From the NCBI RefSeq assembly GCF_902506295.1, contig NZ_LR733312.1, forward strand, positions 829,503-893,502: 64,000 nucleotides of DNA, written 5' to 3'. The notes beneath the pieces were generated by a model. It was not told the DNA's origin. It saw only the letters and a list, made by a program, of their open reading frames with translations, and searched no databases. Positions 27,402-37,300 of the stretch are shown one piece after another. Both the position numbers and the translations under genes were made by a program. Numbering within the stretch: the first letter of the stretch is position 1; each line of letters starts with the position of its first letter. This stretch comes from Luteimonas sp. 9C. GTDB lineage: Bacteria > Pseudomonadota > Gammaproteobacteria > Xanthomonadales > Xanthomonadaceae.

Positions 27402-28514
27402 TCAGGCATCTGCGCGGTGTCGGCCGCGGCGATGGAAATAGACCTGCTCGGCCGCGCGACGCAGCAGGGGCGAATGCAGCAGCAGGTTCACCGGCCAATC
27501 CAGCTGCAGGTGGTCGAACGCCCAGCGCAGGCCGCGTTTGACGCGGAACCGGGGGGCAGCGCGCTCCGCGATCCGTTCGGGCGTGACATCGGCGCCGAGC
27601 CGGTGCTGGGCGATCGCGCGGCCGATCGCGTCGCCATGCGCCCAGGCCGAGTGGATGCCGCCCGCGGTCAGCGGCGACACGATGCCCGCCGCATCGCCGG
27701 TGAGGATCACGCCCGGCGCGGCGAGGCGCTCGACCGGTCCGCCGCAGGGAATCAGGCCGGCACGCGTGGCGTCCGGCTGCAGTGTCGACGGCACCCCCAG
27801 CGCCGCGCCGATGCGCGCCCGGAAGCCGTCGATGTCCGGCACGCCGTGGCGGTCCGGGCGATGCCGGAACGCGAGCCCGAGCTGCACCCCCGTCGGCGAT
27901 TGTGCCGCCCAGCCGATGTAACCGGGTGCGAGCGTGCGGCTGATGAAGCAATGCAGCGCATCAGGTTCCGCAAGCGCGGCGCCATGGAATTCGTGCTCGA
28001 CGCCGTACAGGAACGCGTCGACCAGACCGAGGCCGGCGCGTTGCGCGACGCGTGATTTCGCCCCGTCGGCGCCGATCAGCCAGCGTGTGCTGCCGAGTCC
28101 GGTAATCCGCCACCCCGCGCCGTCCCGCTGCGCATCGGTGAACGACTGCATCAATCGCAGATCGACACCGGCGTTGCGCATTTCCTCGGCCAGCCAGCGC
28201 AGCACGTTCGGCGTGTCGGTGGTCAGGAACGCATAGTCGTCGGCCTGCAGCTGCAGACTGTCCAGACTCGGGGCATACAGCCGGACGCGCGGCACCTCGC
28301 GGTAGAGCGACGGTGGCATGCGACCGAGCCGCGTCTGCGAGAACGCTTCGGCGACGATGATGCCGGTCGTGTGTAGCCGGATGCCGGGATCGTGCTTGCG
28401 CTCGAGCACGCAGACCCGCAGGCCCGCCTCGCGCGCGGCGAGGGCGCATGCGGCGCCGGCGAAGCTCGCGCCCACGACGACGACGTCGAAATCGAATTGC
28501 GCATATCCATCCAA
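27402..28514 (-). CDS. FAD-dependent oxidoreductase, geranylgeranyl-reductase family
   Basis: About 370 aa. The dinucleotide-binding start DVVVVGASFAGAACALAAREAG (as DVVVVGASF and AGAACALAAR) gives the FAD Rossmann motif near the N terminus. IGADGAKSRVAQRAG and PGVILTGDAAGIVSPLTAGGI are the second FAD motif and the GGR-type active-site loop. The family reduces isoprenoid double bonds or hydroxylates aromatics, and nothing nearby fixes the substrate. No ATG lies near the conserved start. The TTG at 28514, with GGAGA 7 nt upstream, is the best candidate, and the frame remains open to 28820. It is convergent with desB. Confidence 0.8.
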   Translation of the reverse strand: MDGYAQFDFDVVVVGASFAGAACALAAREAGLRVCVLERKHDPGIRLHTTGIIVAEAFSQTRLGRMPPSLYREVPRVRLYAPSLDSLQLQADDYAFLTTDTPNVLRWLAEEMRNAGVDLRLMQSFTDAQRDGAGWRITGLGSTRWLIGADGAKSRVAQRAGLGLVDAFLYGVEHEFHGAALAEPDALHCFISRTLAPGYIGWAAQSPTGVQLGLAFRHRPDRHGVPDIDGFRARIGAALGVPSTLQPDATRAGLIPCGGPVERLAAPGVILTGDAAGIVSPLTAGGIHSAWAHGDAIGRAIAQHRLGADVTPERIAERAAPRFRVKRGLRWAFDHLQLDWPVNLLLHSPLLRRAAEQVYFHRRGRHRADA

Positions 28515-28838
28515 GCTGCGGTCTCCATCCAGGCGGGAGACGTGACTGTGGATCGCGCACGTGGTGCGCCGGAGGCGGCGCGGTGAAGCGGGAATGAAGT
28601 CGGGCGCTGCGCGGGCCTGCGCGTGGTGCATCAGTGCGACGGCGCGACAGCCCGGTTCGCTTGCAACCGCACCGAGTCGTCCGTCGACGGCAGCGTCGGT
28701 ACGCCCGGGAGGCGGCGTTCGCGTCGGAGCGCCCGTCTGCCGGCACGTCGCAGGCGCCGTCTCCCGGCGTCTGCGCAGCCACACAGCAACACGGGGCCCG
28801 AAGGCCCCGTGCGTCAACACATCACGATGTGTCTGCGA
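28515..28838. other. Gap between rluB and the GGR-like gene
   Basis: The 324 nt contain the rluB terminator hairpin and otherwise no supported gene. The GGR-like frame stays open across it to 28820, so a longer N terminus for that protein cannot be excluded, but the encoded sequence is Arg/Ala/Pro-rich and not protein-like. Confidence 0.4.
28790..28811 (-). terminator. Hairpin terminator downstream of rluB
   Basis: A 9-bp stem CACGGGGCC (28790-28798) / GGCCCCGTG (28803-28811) with loop CGAA lies 27 nt past the rluB stop. The T tract is weak. Confidence 0.7.
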
Positions 28839-30446
28839 TCAGCGACCGCCACCACCGCGTGGGCCGCGATTGCCGCCGCCCGGCGGACGTCCGCCCGGAC
28901 CGCGGTTGCCGCCGCCGGGACCACCGGGACCCCGACCTCCCGGGCCCTTCGGCCCACGGTTGCCGCCCGGGCGCGGCCCGCGCGGACCGGCATTGGGATT
29001 GAAGCTGCCCGGATTGGCGTGATCGGACGGAAAACTCGGCGCGCTGTCGGGATGACCATAGGGCGCGCGTGGGCGTCCGGGGCCGCCACCGCCACCGGCA
29101 GGACGCGATGCCCACGGGCCCTGTCCACCGCCACTCGCACCGCGCGGACCCTGTGCGCCGCCGCCCGGCCCGCCAGGACCACGCTTCTTCGGGCCGCCGG
29201 CGCCGCCGTAGGGCTTCTTCGGCCCCCGGCCGTCGGCATTGCGGTGACCGGTCGGACCGGTTTCCACGCCGTCGGGCACGTACCAGCTGCGGAATGCGGC
29301 GGGATTGCCCTCGGGCAGGGCGCGCGAGCCCTTGTCGGCGCGCTGCTTGAACGGCTTCTGCGACTGCTTGGCCGCGGCGTCGCCGCTGACCGTCAGGCCC
29401 CCGTGCGGCTTGCGCGGGCCGCCGCGGCCACGACCGCGGTCTTCGCGCACGTTGTCGAAGCGGCGCAGCTCGCGGCCTTCGTCCGCGCCACTGTTGTGGC
29501 CGTTGACATAGGCCTTGCCGGCGCCGCCCTTGCCCAGGTGCACGGTCGACTTGGTGGCCTTGCGCTGGCCGATGACCGGCTGCAGCGTCAACGCCGGCGG
29601 CGGCCCTTCCTCGAGCTTGAGTTCCTTGCGCAGGGCTTCGACCTGCACGTCCGGCAGTTCCTGCGACTGGCCGCGCAGCAGCGGCTGCGGCAGCGTGACC
29701 TGGCCGTAGCGCACGCGCTTGAGCCGACTGACCTGGCAGCCCTGCGATTCCCACAGGCGGCGCACTTCGCGGTTGCGGCCTTCCTTGAGCAGCACCTGGA
29801 ACCAGTCGTGCGAATCGGTGCCGCCGATGCGCTCGATCTCGTCGAACTTGGCCGGACCGTCTTCCAGCGCGACGCCGCGCTTGAGGCGATCGACGAGCTT
29901 GTCGGACACGGTCTCTTCGCCTTCCGGCGCGCGCACGCGGCACACGTACTCGCGTTCGACTTCGTACGACGGATGCATCATCGCGTTCGCGAGTTCGCCG
30001 TCGGTGGTCAGCAGCAGCAGGCCGGTGGTGTTGATGTCGAGGCGACCGATCGCGATCCAGCGCGCACCCTTGAGCGCGGGCAGGGCCTCGAAGATCGTCG
30101 GACGACCTTCGGGATCCTCGCGCGTGGTGACTTCGCCTTCGGGCTTGTTGTAGATCAGCACGCGCGCCGGTTCGGTCAGCGCGCTGGCGACGAACACCTT
30201 GCCGTCGAGCTCGATGCGGTCGCTGCCCTTGATCGACATGCCGGTCTGGGCGACTTCGCCGTTGACCTTGACCAGGCCGTCGGCGATGCGCTGCTCGAGC
30301 GCGCGGCGCGAGCCGAGGCCGGCCTGGGCCAGCACCTTGTGCAGGCGCTCTTCGAGCTTGGGCGCGGCATCCGCGGCCGGGGCTTCGCCGCGCTTGAGCG
30401 ACAGCGGGGAACGGGCGGGTTTGTCGGTGTTGCGATGTTGCGTCAT
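28839..30446 (-). CDS. rluB: 23S rRNA pseudouridine synthase RluB with long Gly/Arg-rich tail
   Basis: 535 aa, much longer than E. coli RluB (~290). An S4 RNA-binding domain lies at ~31-78 (RLHKVLAQAGLGSRRALEQR) and the RsuA/RluB catalytic domain at ~95-260. The catalytic Asp is in GRLDINTTGLLLLT (D137), and EGRNREVRRLWESQG is typical of RluB, which isomerises U2605 of 23S rRNA. From ~285 to 535 the protein is a low-complexity tail of Gly, Pro, Arg and Asn (PGGPGGG, RGGGGR-type repeats) likely to be disordered and RNA-binding. The start overlaps the scpB stop (ATGA), so the gene is coupled to scpB. It ends before a hairpin terminator. Confidence 0.93.
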   Translation of the reverse strand: MTQHRNTDKPARSPLSLKRGEAPAADAAPKLEERLHKVLAQAGLGSRRALEQRIADGLVKVNGEVAQTGMSIKGSDRIELDGKVFVASALTEPARVLIYNKPEGEVTTREDPEGRPTIFEALPALKGARWIAIGRLDINTTGLLLLTTDGELANAMMHPSYEVEREYVCRVRAPEGEETVSDKLVDRLKRGVALEDGPAKFDEIERIGGTDSHDWFQVLLKEGRNREVRRLWESQGCQVSRLKRVRYGQVTLPQPLLRGQSQELPDVQVEALRKELKLEEGPPPALTLQPVIGQRKATKSTVHLGKGGAGKAYVNGHNSGADEGRELRRFDNVREDRGRGRGGPRKPHGGLTVSGDAAAKQSQKPFKQRADKGSRALPEGNPAAFRSWYVPDGVETGPTGHRNADGRGPKKPYGGAGGPKKRGPGGPGGGAQGPRGASGGGQGPWASRPAGGGGGPGRPRAPYGHPDSAPSFPSDHANPGSFNPNAGPRGPRPGGNRGPKGPGGRGPGGPGGGNRGPGGRPPGGGNRGPRGGGGR

Positions 30447-31333
30447 GAATGGCTCCGGTCGCTGTCGCCGTCTGCGGCGAGGGCGTCTTGTGCGTTGGGT
30501 GTTGCGGTGTCGTCGTCGGACGGAATGTCCGACGGGGTCTGGGTGTCGTCATCGGATGCGTCGCCGGCGCTGTCGCCGTCGTCGTCTCCGGGTGCTGCTC
30601 CGGCGTCCTGCACGTCGTGCGGGGCGTCGTCATCAGTCGCGGCGACGGCAGTGCCGTGTGCCGCGTCGCGTGTGGTGTCGTCGGCGTCGTCCGGATCGAC
30701 TTCGCCATCGCCATCGTTCGCGGCGTCGTCGTCCCCCGAGGCAACACCACCGACCGTGCGGTCCGTGGAATCGGTGCCGGCGAAGCGCAACTGCGGATCG
30801 AGCTCGGCGAAATCCTTGAGTTCGGACAGCGGCGGCAGGTCGTCGAGACGCCGCAGGCCGAAGTAGTCGAGAAAACCCTTGGTCGTGCCGAGCAGTTCCG
30901 GGCGGCCGGGCATGTCGCGATGGCCGACGACGCGGATCCACTCGCGTTCCTCGAGCGCCTTGATGATGTTGCTGTTGGTCGCCACGCCACGCACCTGCTC
31001 GATCTCGCCGCGGGTGATCGGCTGGCGATAGGCGATCAGCGCCAGGGTCTCCAGCGTGGCGCGCGTGTACTTGGTCTGGCGCTCGGTCCACAACCGGGAC
31101 ACCCAGCCGTGCACGTCGCCGCGCACCTGGTAGCGCCAGCCCGAGGCGAGCTCCACGAGTTCCACGCCACGCTCGGCGCAGGCGGCCTGCAGGTCTGCGA
31201 GCGCCTGCCTGAGGCTGCCCTCGGGCGCGGGTTCGTCGAGCGTGAACAGCGTTTCCAGCTGCGCCACGGTCAGCGGCTGCGAGGACGCGAGCAGGGCCGC
31301 TTCGACGATGCGGTTGATGAAGGTCTGGTCCAT
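30443..31333 (-). CDS. scpB: Segregation and condensation protein ScpB with acidic tail
   Basis: 296 aa. Residues ~1-185 form the two winged-helix domains of ScpB ([19 protein letters not shown], then [40 protein letters not shown] and [18 protein letters not shown]). A dimer of this protein binds ScpA in the SMC condensin. From ~198 to the end is an unusual ~100-residue acidic tail with many Asp runs, absent from most ScpB. It is preceded by scpA (28-nt gap) and overlaps rluB by 4 nt, an order seen in related genomes. ATG 31333 is used, and the frame extends to 31438 without homology. Confidence 0.92.
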   Translation of the reverse strand: MDQTFINRIVEAALLASSQPLTVAQLETLFTLDEPAPEGSLRQALADLQAACAERGVELVELASGWRYQVRGDVHGWVSRLWTERQTKYTRATLETLALIAYRQPITRGEIEQVRGVATNSNIIKALEEREWIRVVGHRDMPGRPELLGTTKGFLDYFGLRRLDDLPPLSELKDFAELDPQLRFAGTDSTDRTVGGVASGDDDAANDGDGEVDPDDADDTTRDAAHGTAVAATDDDAPHDVQDAGAAPGDDDGDSAGDASDDDTQTPSDIPSDDDTATPNAQDALAADGDSDRSHS

Positions 31334-31361
31334 CGGGACGTTCTGGAGATCCGGTCGGTGG

Positions 31362-32267
31362 TCAGGACTGGGCGGGTTCGGGGACATCGTCATCGAACTC
31401 GCTGGAGAATTCGGTCGGCGGCGCGGCGCCGTCGGCATCGGCGAGCGACTTGATGTAGATCGGCGCCAGCGGCGCCTCCTGCACGATGTCGAGCAGCCGT
31501 TCCTTGGTGAGCTCGAGGATGGACAGGAACGTCACCACGACGCCCAGCCGGCCCTCCTCGGGTTCGAACAGCGACTCGAAGCGGTGGAAATGCCCGCCGG
31601 TGAGCCGGGTCAGCACTTCGCCCATGCGCTGGCGCACGCTCAGCGCATCGCGACGGATCGCATGGCCGGTGAACAGCTCGGCGCGCTTGAGCACGTCGTG
31701 CAGCGCCAGCAGCATCTCGCGCAGATCGACCGGCGGCGGATCACGGTTGATCGTGCGCTCGGGCAGTTCCGCATGCGCCGGCGCGGTGTCGCGGTCCTGG
31801 CGCGGCAGGCGATCGATGTCTTCGGCCGCCTGCTTGAAACGTTCGTACTCCTGCAACCGGCGCACCAGCTCCGCGCGCGGGTCGCCCTCATCGCCTTCTT
31901 CCACCGGCGGCCGCGGCAGCAGCATCCGCGACTTGATCTCGGCGAGGATCGCGGCCATCACCAGGTACTCGGCGGCCAGTTCGAAACGCAGCTCCTGCAT
32001 CACGCCGATGTAGGCGACGTACTGCTTGGTGATGTCGGCGACCGGGATGTCGAGGATGTCGAGATTCTGGCGGCGGATCAGGTACAGCAACAGGTCGAGC
32101 GGGCCTTCGAACGCGTCGAGGATGACTTCCAGCGCATCCGGCGGGATGTACAGGTCCTGCGGGATCTGCAGCACCGGCTGGCCGTGCACCAGCGCCAGCG
32201 GAAATTCCTGCTGCTGCGGCTGGGCGGCTTGGGCGGACGCCCTGGCGTCGGATGCGGGCTGTGTCAT
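31362..32267 (-). CDS. scpA: Segregation and condensation protein ScpA (kleisin)
   Basis: 301 aa. The N-terminal SMC-head-binding part contains [31 protein letters not shown] (in parts: [30 protein letters not shown]), the diagnostic kleisin block. The [21 protein letters not shown] helix and a C-terminal winged helix ([20 protein letters not shown]) follow. ScpA bridges the two SMC heads with ScpB. Compared with short kleisins there is an Ala/Gln-rich N-terminal extension (~45 residues). ATG 32267 lacks a clear ribosome site. Its partner smc is far away at 58.9 kb. Confidence 0.93.
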   Translation of the reverse strand: MTQPASDARASAQAAQPQQQEFPLALVHGQPVLQIPQDLYIPPDALEVILDAFEGPLDLLLYLIRRQNLDILDIPVADITKQYVAYIGVMQELRFELAAEYLVMAAILAEIKSRMLLPRPPVEEGDEGDPRAELVRRLQEYERFKQAAEDIDRLPRQDRDTAPAHAELPERTINRDPPPVDLREMLLALHDVLKRAELFTGHAIRRDALSVRQRMGEVLTRLTGGHFHRFESLFEPEEGRLGVVVTFLSILELTKERLLDIVQEAPLAPIYIKSLADADGAAPPTEFSSEFDDDVPEPAQS

Positions 32268-32657
32268 TCGATAGGCAACAGCGGCAGGGCGCTCGGGCGC
32301 GGAATGTGGATCACGGGCAATGGATCGCTTGCAGGGCGGGGCGTCGGCTCGGCGGGCCGCAATGCGCGGATCCGGTCGGTTGCGCGGCTCGGGCCAGCGC
32401 GGGGACAACGGTGCTGCGGAACATCTTCGTCTGGGTCGGTCGTCGCCAAGCGCGAAGCGCGTCTGCATGCGGGGCAGGCGCGGCGATCGGAAGGGCGTTG
32501 GACCGGGCCGGTGGGGCGACCGCGTGCGGCAGCGTCCTTGGACGTGACGGGCGGCGAACTGGCCGGATGCTGGTGCACAGAGTACGCGGTGCCTGCCGGC
32601 ACTGTCCAGCGGCTGCGCTCGCTACACTGCGCGCCTCACGAACGGACAGGATGCGCC
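32268..32657. other. 390-nt gap without a supported gene
   Basis: This region lies between divergent scpA and the YciI gene. Short open frames exist on both strands, but they read as Arg/Pro/Ala-rich shadows without a ribosome site, and no RNA structure stands out. It presumably contains the scpA-scpB-rluB promoter. Confidence 0.4.
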
Positions 32658-32957
32658 ATGTGGTACGCGATCGAAGGCTACGACGGCGCGGACGTGCTCG
32701 CACGCCGGATCGAGGCACGTCCGGCGCACCTGGCGCGACTGACCGCACTGCGCGATACGGGGCGTCTGCTGCTGGCGGGTCCGTGCCCGGCGATCGACGC
32801 CGAAGATCCTGGCCCGGCCGGATTCAGCGGCAGCATCGTGATCGCGGAATTCGAGTCGCTGGCCGATGCGCGCGCCTGGGCCGACGCCGACCCCTATGTG
32901 GAGGCGGGTGTCTACACGCGTGTCGATGTGCGTCCCTTCCGTCGCGTCCTGCCGTGA
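32658..32957 (+). CDS. YciI family protein
   Basis: 99 aa, one dimeric alpha-beta barrel of the YciI/YCII-related family. [10 protein letters not shown] begins the first strand, followed by [22 protein letters not shown] with the conserved His that, with the downstream Asp ([21 protein letters not shown] helix), marks the putative active site. A terminal YTRVDVRPF strand closes the fold. Members are small proteins of mostly unknown function, fused or adjacent to many enzymes, and some dehalogenate or cleave small lactones. ACAGG sits 7 nt before the ATG. In several related genomes a YciI gene neighbours cell-division genes, but no role is shown. Confidence 0.85.
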   Translation: MWYAIEGYDGADVLARRIEARPAHLARLTALRDTGRLLLAGPCPAIDAEDPGPAGFSGSIVIAEFESLADARAWADADPYVEAGVYTRVDVRPFRRVLP

Positions 32958-33053
32958 ACGGGCATGCACGATCGACGGAATAGGCCGTAGTTCGCTGCAG
33001 ATATAGTGCAGTGCAGCATCGATTGTTCGTTACATCCGGTTTACACGGCATTG

Positions 33054-33067
33054 TGGAAACGCTTACA
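33054..33067. promoter_or_regulatory. CRE-like operator upstream of the LacI gene
   Basis: TGGAAACGCTTACA matches TGNAANCGNWNNCA, the catabolite-responsive-element shape used by LacI-family regulators. It ends 31 nt before the TTG start, consistent with autoregulation. Near-identical sites lie at 37443, 51313 and 57449. Confidence 0.75.
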
Positions 33068-33098
33068 GTCCGGCCCATCGCGGAAGCGGGAGTGCGGT

Positions 33099-34136
33099 TT
33101 GAGCGTGACGATCAAGGATGTGGCCAAGGCGGCCGGTGTCTCCGTGGCGACGGTGTCGCGCGCGCTCAACGGTCATCAGAACGTGGCCGACGCCGTGCGC
33201 GAGCGGGTGCTCGCCGTTGCCGGTGACCTGCGCTACAGCCCGCACCACGCCGCACGCAGCCTCAGCAGCCGACGCACGCAGACTGTCGGCGTCGTACTGC
33301 CCGACCTGCATGGCGAGTTCTTCTCCGAACTGATGCGCGGCATCGACCAGGTGGCGCGGACCCGCGGCCAGCATCTGCTGGTGTCGAGTTACCACGGCAA
33401 CCCGGAAGAGCAGGGCGCCGCCCTGCGTGCGATGCGTGGTCGGGTCGATGGTCTGCTGCTGATGTCGCCCTATGCGCACGACGTGGATTTCCTCGAGCGC
33501 AACGTCGATGCCAGTCTGCCGATGGTGCTGATCAACGCGGCGCAGGGTCGCGCGCAGCGCTCGGTCGGCATCGACAACTACGGCGGCGCGCGGACCATGG
33601 TCGCGCACCTGCTCGACGCCGGATACCGGCGCATCGCCTTCATCGATGGTCCCGAAGACAACGACGATGCCCGCGAGCGCAAGCGCGGATATCGCGACGC
33701 CCTGGCCGCCGCGGGCGCCGGCTACACGCCGTGGGAACTGCCCGGGCAGTTCGACGAGGATTCGGGACATCGTGCGGGGCAGGCCCTGCTCGCACTCGAG
33801 GCGCGGCCCGATGCGGTCTTCGCGGCCAACGACATGATGGCGATCGGGTGTCTGTATGCGCTCGGTCGCGGCGGCGTGCGCACGCCGGCAGACATCGCGG
33901 TCGTGGGCTTCGACGATATTCCGCTTGCACGCTACGTTCACCCATCGCTAACGACGATGCGCGTCGACATCGCTGAACTGGGTGCGCGCGCGTTGAAAGC
34001 GTTGCTGGAGATCGAGGAACCGGAGGCAGGCAGGGGGGCGGCTATCGCCCTGCTCGAACCCGGTCTCGTGATCCGCGATTCGAGTGGCACGGCCACCGAC
34101 CCATCGTCCAGTGGAGAGCCGTCGAACCGGTCTTGA
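33099..34136 (+). CDS. LacI family transcriptional regulator of the glucan/glucose locus
   Basis: 345 aa. The HTH and hinge occupy residues 3-62 (VTIKDVAKAAGVSVATVSRAL, in parts VTIKDVAKAA and GVSVATVSRAL, then HHAARSLSSRRTQTVG). The core is the periplasmic-binding-like LacI domain ending with FDDIPLARYVHPSLTTMR, typical of sugar-responsive members. The start is taken as TTG 33099, with GGGAG at 33088-33092, 6 nt upstream. A GTG at 33105 is possible. A CRE-like operator lies just upstream, and the same motif occurs before other genes of the locus, so it probably controls itself, the GH144-like gene, a paralogous (alpha/alpha)6 protein and the zwf/ATPase divergent pair. The inducer is probably a glucose derivative or sophoro-oligosaccharide (inferred). 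Confidence 0.9.
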   Translation: MSVTIKDVAKAAGVSVATVSRALNGHQNVADAVRERVLAVAGDLRYSPHHAARSLSSRRTQTVGVVLPDLHGEFFSELMRGIDQVARTRGQHLLVSSYHGNPEEQGAALRAMRGRVDGLLLMSPYAHDVDFLERNVDASLPMVLINAAQGRAQRSVGIDNYGGARTMVAHLLDAGYRRIAFIDGPEDNDDARERKRGYRDALAAAGAGYTPWELPGQFDEDSGHRAGQALLALEARPDAVFAANDMMAIGCLYALGRGGVRTPADIAVVGFDDIPLARYVHPSLTTMRVDIAELGARALKALLEIEEPEAGRGAAIALLEPGLVIRDSSGTATDPSSSGEPSNRS

Positions 34137-34145
34137 CCGGTCGAC
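34121..34145 (+). terminator. Hairpin overlapping the lacI stop
   Basis: GTCGAACCGGTC (34121-34132) is nearly complementary to GACCGGTCGAC (34135-34145), with one bulged A. The stop codon is in the apex. There is no T tract, so it may be a weak terminator. The remaining ~200 nt to the receptor start hold no gene and no CRE-like site. Confidence 0.35.
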
Positions 34146-34352
34146 GTCAGCGCCTTGGGAGGGGACGCATGACATCAAGTCCGATACCGATGGATCACCG
34201 TGTGTGCAGGGGCACATGGGTGGCGTCGCACGTGGGCGTGTGTGTCGTGGGCCTGTCCGACGGACGTTCGAGGTGACACCGCTGCCCGGCAGCACACAGG
34301 ACGAGGGCACCGCCTTCCGTCCCGACATCCCCTGAAGATAGAGACCGACGAC

Positions 34353-37300
34353 ATGACACACCCCGACACCCGGCCGCGCGCCTTCTCGCGCTCTCTCCTC
34401 AGTCTCGCGCTGGGCGGTTGCCTGGCGATGGCGGCGCCCGCGCTGATGGCGCAGTCGACGTCCGCCACCATCCGTGGCCAGGTGATGGTGGACTCGTCGC
34501 CGGCGACCGACGCGCGCATCACGGCCGTGAATACCGCCACCGGTCTGAGCCGCAGCGTGGGCGTGACCGCGAACGGCAACTACAACCTGGCGGGTCTGCC
34601 GCCGGGCACGTACCGGCTGCAGGTCGAAGCGAACGGGCAGAGCACGTCGCAGACGGTGACCGTCGCGATCGGCCAGACCGCCACCCTCAACCTGGGGGTG
34701 GGTGGCGTCGCCGAAGCGGCGCCCGCGGGCGAGGCGACCGACCTGGACGCGGTGACCGTCACCGCCGACGTGCTGGTGGAAACCAAGACATCGGAAATCG
34801 CGACCTACGTCTCGCAGAAGCAGATCGAGTCGCTGCCGCAGAACTCGCGCAACTTTCTCGCCTTCGCCGACACCGTACCGGGCATGCAGTTCGTCAACTC
34901 GCCCAACGGCACCGAGTCGCAGCTGCGCAGCGGTGCGCAGGGATCGAGCAACATCAATGTCTTCATCGATGGTGTCGGCCAGAAGAACTACGTGACGCCG
35001 GGCGGCATCACCGGGCAGGACGACAGCCGCGGCAACCCGTTCCCGCAGTCGGCGATCGGCGAGTACAAGGTCATCACCTCGAACTACAAGGCCGAGTACG
35101 ACCAGATCAGCAGCGCGGCGGTGACGGCAGTGACCAAGTCCGGCACCAACGACTTCAGCGGCAGCTTCTTCTGGGACCGTACCGCGGACGAATGGAGCGC
35201 CAGGACACCGCGCGAGATCCAGGATGGTGTGCAGCAGAAGCAGGTGACCGAGCAGTACGGCGTGACCTTCGGCGGGCCGATCATCCAGGATCGCCTGCAT
35301 TTCTTCTTTGCCTACGATGCCAAGGACTTCGTGGTGCCGAAGGACACGCGTCCGCCGACGGTATTCGACCCGTCGTTGCTCCCGGCCGACCTTGCGGGCC
35401 TCTACGGCGGCTACAGCGTGCCGTTCAATCAGGATCTCTATTTCGGCAAGCTCAGCCTGCAGCTCGCGGAAGCCCATCTGATCGAACTGTCGCTGCGCTA
35501 TCGGGAAGAGGATTCCATCAGTCCCGGCAACGACATCAGCACGCCGTCGTTCGCGACCAACTTCACCAACGACGAAACGCGCGCGGACCTGCGCTACCAG
35601 TTCAGCAGCACGAACTGGTTGAACGATGCCCACATCACATTCGAAGAAGCTGCCTACAACCCGGTGCCGGTGACTGCGGCGCCCGGGCGTCGCTACACGA
35701 TCGTCGATCCCAACAATCCCGCGGTTCTGGATCTGGGCGTGCTCAACATCGGTGGTGGTCCGACGTTCCAGGACAAGGGGCAGCGTGGCGTCGGTTTCCA
35801 GAATGACCTGACGTTCTTCGGATGGGAGGGACACACCGTCAAGATGGGCGTGAAGTACAAGCAGGTGGACCTCAACGCGTTCCAGCAGAATCCGCCATTT
35901 CCGCAGTACTTCTTCGATGTCAACGAAAGCCTGACGCAGCCCTATCGCATCACGTTCTCCGCGCCGCTCGAAGGCCGCAATCCGAACGTGGAGTCGAGCA
36001 ACAAGCAGTTCGGCATCTACATCCAGGACGACTGGGACGTCACGGATCGCCTGACGCTCAACCTCGGCCTGCGCTGGGACTACGAGGACAATCCCAGCTA
36101 CACCGACAACGTGATGGATCCCGGCATTGCGGCGGCGATACGCGGCTGGAGCAATCTGGACAACGCCGATTACAACCGCGAAGACTTCATCAGCAACGGC
36201 CGGAACCGCAAGAACCAGAAGAACGCATGGCAGCCTCGCCTCGGCTTCTCCTACGACCTGAGTGGTGACGAGACCCACGTGCTGTTCGGCGGCGCGGGTC
36301 GTGCCTACGACCGCAACATTTTCGACCAGATGGCACGCGAGTACTACGGCGGCGCGTTCACGGGCTACGAGATCCGCTTCGACACGCCGCTGCATCCCTG
36401 CGACTCGGCAGTGGCGTCGAACTGCGTGCCTTTCGATCCGGCATTGCTGACGCAGGAAGGCATCGATGCCTACACCGCCGCCAACCCCCGCTCCGGCGGT
36501 GAGGTGTATGCGCTCAACAACGATCTGAAAACGCCGTACTCCGACCAGTTCAGCCTCGGTATCCGCAGCCAGTGGGAGGTGATGGGCCACAACTGGAGCA
36601 CGTCGGCGACCGTCGCGCATATCCGCAGTCGCGACGGCATCTACTTCCGTCTCGGCAACCGCTACGAGGACGGCAGCTTCCATCGGATTCCGGGTGCTCC
36701 GGACGCGACGTGGGGCGGCGTGCCGTTCAACCAGCCCATCCCCGGTTACGGCAATCTGATCCTGGGTGACAACGGCATCGAGTACAACCTCAACTCCCTG
36801 CTGCTGTCGTTCGACAAGCCCTACACCGAAGATTCGGGCTGGGGTTTCAATGTGGCCTACACGTTCAGCGATGCCGAAGAGAACCGTTCGGACGCATCGA
36901 ACGGCGAGTCGTTCTATTTCGACGGGTCGCGCGTCGACCAGCGCTTCTACCGCTCGACCGGTCTGGCCCGACATCGTCTCGTGCTTTCCGGCATCTACGA
37001 GCTGCCCTGGGAGACGACCTTCAGTGCCAAGCTGATCGTCTCGAGCCCGAGGCCGCGCAACGCGACCAATTGCATCGCCGATCCGGCGCCGGGCAATCCG
37101 TACTGCTTCTACGATCCCTATACGCCCGACGGCACATTCGGTTTCAAGCAGTTCGATTTCTCGCTCGAGCGCCGCTGGGACACCGGCACGGATCTGTCGT
37201 TCAAGGTGCGCGCCGACGTGCTCAATGCGTTCAATTGGCGGAACTGGAACCAGTACGACCTGAACCGCGGTGGATGGGGCATCGACGACGCGCAACTCAC

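Noticed and set aside
32264-32602. A 112-codon minus-strand frame in the gap before scpA
   Set aside because: Pro/Arg/Ala-rich, with no ribosome site and no family. It overlaps the probable promoter of scpA.
34137-34352. Expected CRE-like operator directly upstream of the Oar-like receptor
   Set aside because: No sequence fitting TGNAANCGNWNNCA was found. The receptor may be transcribed from the lacI promoter instead.
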